DNA of 64,000 nt, from assembly GCA_907163375.1 (NCBI GenBank), contig CAJQUW010001115.1:189001-253000 (forward strand). Direction: 5' to 3'. Source of the DNA: Prostheceraeus crozeri. Taxonomy: Eukaryota; Platyhelminthes; Polycladida; Euryleptidae. The stretch's first letter is position 1. Each line of letters opens with the position of its first letter. The position numbers and the translations under genes are program-made. Shown piece by piece: positions 58,374-64,000 of the stretch. The notes under the pieces were generated by a model. It was given only the letters and a program-made list of their open reading frames with translations, was not told where the DNA came from and did no database searches.

Positions 58374-59818
58374 CAGTGGCGGACCCAAGGGGGGGGGTGC
58401 CGGGATGCATCCCCCCCACCAGCTCAAACTTGATTGTGGATTGTAAATGTAAGCAATACATTTTGGCAATTAGTTCATTAAAAGTACAAGTAATGATCGT
58501 AGTCTGGAACTAATTTGGCCCAGTTTCTCTTGTGATTATATAATGAACATCTGGATTTCTTATCAGCATGGAGACATGAATTAAGGAAAGGCGAGAACCT
58601 CTAACCAAGGAATGAAGAGGTGTCTGCAGAAGTTTGCTTACATTAAACTGTAGCATCTCTGACGCACAAGGCGCAGGTGACCTGCTGTTTAATGCCGATT
58701 TTGGAAGTTCGACTTGAATTATGTAATTTGCAGATGTTATTCCTATCAACTCCGGCAAGATTTCGTTAAAATTGAATAAGTGATTCTGGACCTGACGACC
58801 AACCGAATTACGCGAGCGGCGAGTGGCGAGTGAGCTATCCACTTGTTCCTGAATTTCCAATGAGAACGCATGATTTGCACATTCTCGCATTATTCGTTCT
58901 TGATAGCTTTATAAACGATGGCCACCACTTACTGTATGCTTTAATAGCAAGTTTAGAACTCCTCCCCTACTTCGTCCGGATGACCTGTCTGGGTGTAGTG
59001 TCGAGAGCAACAACTTTGACAGTCTGAGAAGCTAGCAGGTACCCTGATCGGATGCCATCTGAGAATGACCGACCTGAGAGTGGAGACGGAAGTTTAAAGT
59101 TGCGATCGATTCACCAGCAGCTCCGGTCATGAGTCAGTAGCGCGTCTCATCTCGGAAGTAGTTAAGTTAGGGGTAAAATTTGAACTTGTATTTCCAGTTA
59201 CTTTTGAGAAGTCGCTGAGGTTACACGTACAGCAGCAAATCTCACAGCCAATTTTTTCAACTATTTTGTTCAGTGTTGATTTTCCACAAGAATACACAAA
59301 AAATGAAGAGTAATTTGCTCTTCACATCAGATTTATAAAATTCCTAAGAAAAATCAGTTAAAATTAAATTACATAGTATGTATATACATGTAAGCTATAG
59401 CTGCTTTAATAAGCCACAAGTAATCGTCATATGAAAACATTATTGCGTTATCACTAACTTATATTGCATTTTAAAGGAATGGATTTATTAAGACTACACA
59501 ATTACAAATTTAGCCTTAGGCCCCATGAATATTACAGTCAAATTTCTTGCCTTAATGAGATTTCTCAATGATTCTAGGAAAATAGGCTGAAATCATTGCT
59601 GATAACAAAAGACTATCAATGCTATAACAAATTGTTGTCAACTAATAAGCTTATTTGAAAAGAAGATGTAACTTATGACTGTTGAATTGTAAAACATAAT
59701 ACCGTGCCTGAATTTGAATCTACGGATTTATTCAACTAGAGCATTGAGGCACCTGTTTGACTGCTTGAGTACAACACCAATCATCCCCCCCTACCAGAAA
59801 TTTCTGTGTCCGCCACTG
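58374..59818. mobile_element. hAT-like element nested in hAT D
   Basis: The left end CAGTGGCGGACCCA and reversed right end CAGTGGCGGACACA lie between identical 8-bp duplications TGCGGTAT (58366-58373 and 59819-59826). CAGTGGCGGA is a common hAT end. A run of G (left) and runs of C (both sides) follow just inside. A 126-codon minus frame at 58510-58890 shows no transposase motif, so the element is taken as non-autonomous. The perfect duplication shows it is younger than its host element. Confidence 0.92.
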
Positions 59819-59824
59819 TGCGGT

Positions 59825-59892
59825 ATCATTTTCCAGCTCGATTCATGACATTACGCAAGCAATGTTTTATGAATCGAGCTGGAAAATGATGC
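59825..59892. repeat. Perfect inverted repeat, 22-bp arms
   Basis: ATCATTTTCCAGCTCGATTC plus AT is mirrored exactly by AT plus GAATCGAGCTGGAAAATGAT after a 24-bp spacer. It lies in hAT D just right of the nested element, which inserted at its left edge. Confidence 0.8.
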
Positions 59893-60828
59893 TTTTAAGA
59901 CACGTGTTGTCTTCCACGCGTTATCTCCCTTCACCTTCGTCTAATCATGTCCAAAAGTTTGTATCAATTGAAAGGCTTTTTCAAATATAAGTTGTATCAA
60001 TTAAATAAATCGCTTCTATTCATTTGGAATGGAAAATAACTTGAAAAACTTGATGTTGGACTTCGTTTAAATTGATAGTTGCACCGATCTACTCCAACAA
60101 CCAACTAGCATAACATTGGACTATTCAAATGATACAATGATTCGAACATTCATTTCTGTTTCTACTTCAGCGAACGGCGAACATAAAATCCTTAGGCTAT
60201 TCAAATACTGCATTGATTCGAATGGCACACATTGATTTCTTTTGCTTTTTTATGGCTTGATTAGCACTGTGTTTATTCAGTTATATTTCATAAATATATT
60301 TGGGTCACACGGCAGTCGTTTGAGACACTTATTAGAGTGTTAATTTCAACATCCTTATAAAACCAACCAGATCACTTGATTATTTATTAGCGGTGGCCAC
60401 TTGATTATTGCCACTTAATTGAAGCCCGCATTTATTGACTAAAGCGAGTATTCTCCGTAACTTGTTCAGTGTCTTGACAGAAAGAATTTCATTGAGAAAA
60501 CACAGATAACGTCCCTCTTTGTAGAAATTGCGTAATGAAACTTGTGAGACGGCCAACCTGTTTGATTGTAGACGAGGAAATTATTAGGTAAGAGAAACCT
60601 GGGCTCTGGTCAATTGCAGACATTATGGAGTCTGAAATGTAACATTGCGCGACGTGAAAAGGGAAATCTGGATTTTCATACTATTCATACAACTTGTCAT
60701 CCAACGCTATAAAGAGATGATCAATTTACATCGATGAAAGGATAACTAACCGAGATTTTAGTTGTCGTACGGTGTGGTCACTTATTCCTTTCTCGTGGAA
60801 TAAGAAACTATTGTTGGCCCCTTTCCTT

Positions 60829-62672
60829 TATTGTGGTGCCTGTAAGAAATTGTTTCTTTGGTTTAAGAAGACAAGAGGACAGTGGGTCAACCAGTCAGTG
60901 CAATAAAGCGCCATCTCGAGAAAAACTGCGCACCGGCGACGTCGACGTCCAATCAACTCACCATTCACCGAAGTTTTCAGTGTGCTCCATCAACGAGCAA
61001 GCCTCCTCTTCCGAAAGAGGCAAAAGAACAATGGCAGCAGCATGTAGTGAAGCTTGTTTGTGCCCATCCGACTGTGTCCATCAACGCCATGGCTCAAATT
61101 GCATCTTCTTGCGCAAACTTCGCTTCTTCGGTAACGCACAGAAACAACAAGATCAATGACTATTCCATCGGACGAACTTACATTTCATCGGGGTTAATGA
61201 CTGAGGGAGAGCAATCCCATGCGAAGTTGCAACATCATTTTAGAAACAGTCTCAACGATCCGGATGCTGGTGTATTATGCATGATTGATTTTCGGTCTGG
61301 AAGACATGAACGTCGACTTTCTTATTTTGCTATTGTTGCTTGTGGAGTCGATAAAGATTGGCGTTGGTTCAGTTATCCACTTAAGATTTGTGATTTGGAT
61401 GATGTACCACATGACGCTTCGTTCACTTTCAAAATTCTCGAAGAATGCATTAAGTCACCGGATGATGAAAAACAGGGTGAGCTCTCTCAACCCATCTTTA
61501 TAGTTAGTGACAACGAACCGAAAATAGTCGCAGCGTTCCACGGCCGTTATCCAACGACGCTGAACTTGGGTGGTAGAATTGGTTGTACCGAACATGCCTT
61601 GTCGACTTGTGTCAAAGACGTTTTCGAGAAGTCTCCACCAGAATTACTAAGTGGCATGCTGTCTAATCTGACTTCTGTGGAATCTTTCTATAATGTACGC
61701 GACCAACATGCGAAGCGACTGAAGCGTGCTATTCCTGATAAAAGCACGACTCGCCCATGGCTCTTTCAACATTCTCGACTTCGATCTGCGGTGGACAACT
61801 AAACTGTATTTCTGTCAGAAGAAGACTGTCATGTATCTGACAATTTGCCACCTTTACCTTCACTGAAATCTCTGTTGGATATTATGGAAGCCGTCAAGTG
61901 CTTCTTTGATAGAGTTGAGGTTGATGAGCCAACTTCTCATCTATCTTACCTGAACTATCTTACTTTGGATATTCACTTGTTCCAAATGCAGATTAGTGAA
62001 GAAGTGCCTGCCATCGCTCGGGAGACTTGCTGCCTTCTACGAAACCAGATGAGAAAGAAGCTGTGGCCATATTGTGGTTCATCATTTGCAAAAGCGGCTT
62101 GTTATTTGTCAGGCATTGATGTCTGCAACACGGCTTTGGATATGGTGAAAACTCTTAGATATTCCAGCAAAAAGACCCGAGAATTGCAGGTGTTCATGAA
62201 TGAATGGGAGCAGGAGATGCAAGGATTCAAATCGAGTGTTGTGAACTATTTGAATCAGCTGCTTGATTCAATGCATATATATGATATCCCCACGGACAAA
62301 GTCAGTGATAACCAGGAAAGTGAGCCCTAAATATCCAGCGATCCGTTTGAGACATTGTTTGCTCAACGCCCAAAGCGCATGAAGACTTCGCTTCATGAAC
62401 AACTTGAAACAGAAATGTTGCTTTTTGAGACCATTCGTGTGGCCTCCAGACATCCGACCAAGAATTTTTGGAAAGAGAAAGGACCACAAATGAGACTTTT
62501 GTCAAAGTGTGCAAAAATTCTTTTTTCCACCCCAGTGTCATCGGCTTCTGTAGAAAGACTATTCAGCGAGGCGGGGATTCTCTTATCAAAGCTTCGAAAA
62601 AGGCTCAAGCCTGACAAGCTCAGCGCTATGATTTACACAAAATATGCTTGTAAGTTAGAGACTGTATTATAA
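60829..62672 (+). pseudogene. hAT transposase (hAT D), disabled
   Basis: The protein would start with a BED zinc finger: YCGACKKLF (Cys pair, from 60829) and SAIKRHLEKNC (His and Cys, from 60897). These halves are in different frames, so a frameshift breaks the finger. The main frame from 60882 holds the RNase H-like core: MIDF (first Asp, residue 136), FIVSDNEPKI (second Asp, 210) and GCTEHAL (the CxxH that hAT enzymes share). It is cut by a TAA at 61800-61802 and another at 62328-62330, yet stays in one frame to 62672. The C-terminal part, SSASVERLFSEAGILLSK, is the hAT dimerisation region. The enzyme would excise and insert the element. Confidence 0.92.
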
Positions 62673-62719
62673 TTCAGTTCCTAGGTTTGCATGAACATTT
62701 GTTATTCATTTGATATATT

Positions 62720-63260
62720 TCATAACAACGTTTGTTAATCCATTGACATTTTTCTAGTGCATCGGCTATTCTCTAGATTTTCATACCCGTAGAAACGTTT
62801 GTTAATCCATTGATATTTTTCTAGAGCATCAGCTATTCTCTTGATAGCCTTCATTGCCGCATGGTAGCGTTTTGCGTTTGTTAATCCATTGATATTTTAC
62901 TTCAGTATCTGCTATTCTCATGATTGTTTTTATACCCGCATTTTGTTGGTTAATCCATTGATATATTTTCTTGAGTATTTGCTTTTGCCTTGATGGTTTT
63001 CAAAGTGACGCTTGTTAATCCATCGATGGTCTTCATTCGGCATCACGCGGGTCTCAAAGTAACGGTTGTTACTTGTTAGTCCATTGATAATTTATTGAAG
63101 ATCTGCTGTTCTTAGATTGTAGTGCTGTCATTCGTATGCCTTTATACATAATAGGGCTTACATTGGAGAGTTTTTATAATATGTAGCTTTCATCAATCCA
63201 TTGATATTTTTAATGTTAGATGCCTTTTTAGCAGCAACGTTTGTCAATCCTTGGACAGAT
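62720..63260 (+). repeat. Diverged minisatellite, about 8 units of 50-80 bp
   Basis: The word CGTTTGTTAATCCATTGATA and close variants recur near 62724, 62791, 62872, 62945, 63008, 63075, 63190 and 63238, often followed by a TGCTATTCTC-like word. It lies between the transposase stop and the right end of hAT D. Confidence 0.8.
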
Positions 63261-63950
63261 TTTCAATGAACGTTTGTTTCTCGAATATAAATTTGTCTTT
63301 TTGCATTTGTGGCTTTATCATCAAAGTTAGATAGAATTGGAATTACACCGTACCTAAATACATGGGATGCGAGCGAGCGTATTATCACATATTCATAAAT
63401 CAGTAGTTGTTTTCTGTTGATAAGTCATAGAAATATGCGTAGGCGAAGTATTGACTTCATTGCTTGTATACAGGCACTGTACTTGTATTGTAAACTTAAA
63501 TATGATATTGCGATGAGCTAGAAGTTTGCCATGTTCATCACAAGTACGGCACCGGATGAAGTGAATCAGAGTGAATAGACATGCGAATATGTGTATGTAT
63601 AGGCCTGTATGTAATCGAAGACTATTTCGATGAAGTCGTCTTTATTGATTGACTAATCCCTGAAACAAAATGATAGATATTTTTGATAATTAGTAAAAAC
63701 TTGCAATTTTTGGAAATTACAAAATAAGATAGATTGATATGCCAATACTTTTTCATCCAAAAGATAGGTCAACTAAAAGCGCTTAATCTCATCAGTTCAA
63801 TTACGAAAATCCGTTAATCGACTTGTAGTCCGAAAGAAGAGAACCATAAACCGTACATAGGAAGAGTTATGAGCCATGGGAATTCTGATGGGAAATACTG
63901 AAAAATCCCGTGGGAATGGGAATTCAAAATCAATTCCCACGGCAAGCCTG

Positions 63951-64000
63951 GTCTTCACTTAGCGAACATTTTCGAAAGAACGACGAAAGACCTAAAGACT
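63951..64000. other. Flank right of hAT D
   Basis: It begins with the target duplication GTCTTCAC. It is probably the continuation of the sequence left of 57607, possibly 5' sequence of the LINE, but too short to assign. Confidence 0.4.

Larger units (their letters stand above)
57607..63950 (+). mobile_element. hAT transposon D, 6.3 kb, with a disabled transposase gene
   Basis: Terminal repeats CAGGCTTGCCGTGGGAAT are identical at both ends. Flanks GTCTACAC (57599-57606) and GTCTTCAC (63951-63958) form an 8-bp duplication with one difference. TGGGAATT words cluster inside the ends (57627-57665 and 63876-63935). The element holds one transposase gene, a second inserted element (58374-59818), a hairpin at 58151-58230 and a diverged minisatellite at 62720-63260. 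Without the insertion it is 4.9 kb, a usual size for hAT. Confidence 0.93.

Noticed and set aside
58510-58890. 126-codon minus frame inside the nested hAT-like element as a transposase remnant
   Set aside because: No BED, RNase H or dimerisation motif can be seen.

Overview
The window is nuclear DNA of an invertebrate metazoan. It is AT-rich, has no dense reading frames or operons, carries tRNA-derived SINEs and many hAT-type DNA transposons, and contains short exons with GT..AG borders and kilobase introns. The sequence does not let me name the species. Most of what can be recognised is repeat-derived.

Host gene. A coiled-coil protein gene runs on the minus strand over at least 8.3-27.1 kb. 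Four exons (26894-27095, 22201-22268, 8666-8742, 8356-8435) have strong splice sites, and all three junctions between them agree in reading phase. A possible last exon lies at 1358-1450 and a possible upstream exon at 53274-53329. The protein family is not recognised. Its introns hold much of the repeat load described below.

Layout. 0-9 kb: a hAT-like MITE at the left edge, a GC-rich reading frame that belongs to a dispersed repeat, a TTTGTCACA-rich hAT-like element with a SINE inside it, and exons 3-5. 10-13.2 kb: a 62-copy 35-bp satellite followed within 12 bp by a 1-kb foldback. 16-21.6 kb: a TTAA-type MITE candidate, a decayed mariner-like element and two LINE tails. 21.7-27.1 kb: a SINE, exon 2, a GGAAGC-rich hAT-like element, a nearly perfect 1.2-kb palindrome and exon 1. 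27.6-34.5 kb: several non-autonomous elements with short target-site duplications. 34.8-43 kb: LINE relics, SINEs and small MITEs. 44-46 kb: a GGAATT-rich hAT element. 47.9-49.2 kb: a second GGAAGC element split by a LINE insertion. 49.7-53.8 kb: SINEs and a TTTTCCAGG-rich element with a 6-bp target duplication. 53.9-57.5 kb: a nearly full-length but broken CR1/Jockey-like LINE. 57.6-63.95 kb: a 6.3-kb hAT transposon with a recognisable, disabled transposase gene, invaded by a second hAT-like element.

Main themes. Many unrelated-looking DNA transposon families here each carry their own short motif in clusters just inside the ends. Target-site duplications let me fix exact borders for ten elements. 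The items most worth testing are the coiled-coil gene, the palindrome as a possible double-stranded RNA source, and the block structure of the satellite. I found no convincing retrovirus-like, Polinton-like or toxin element.
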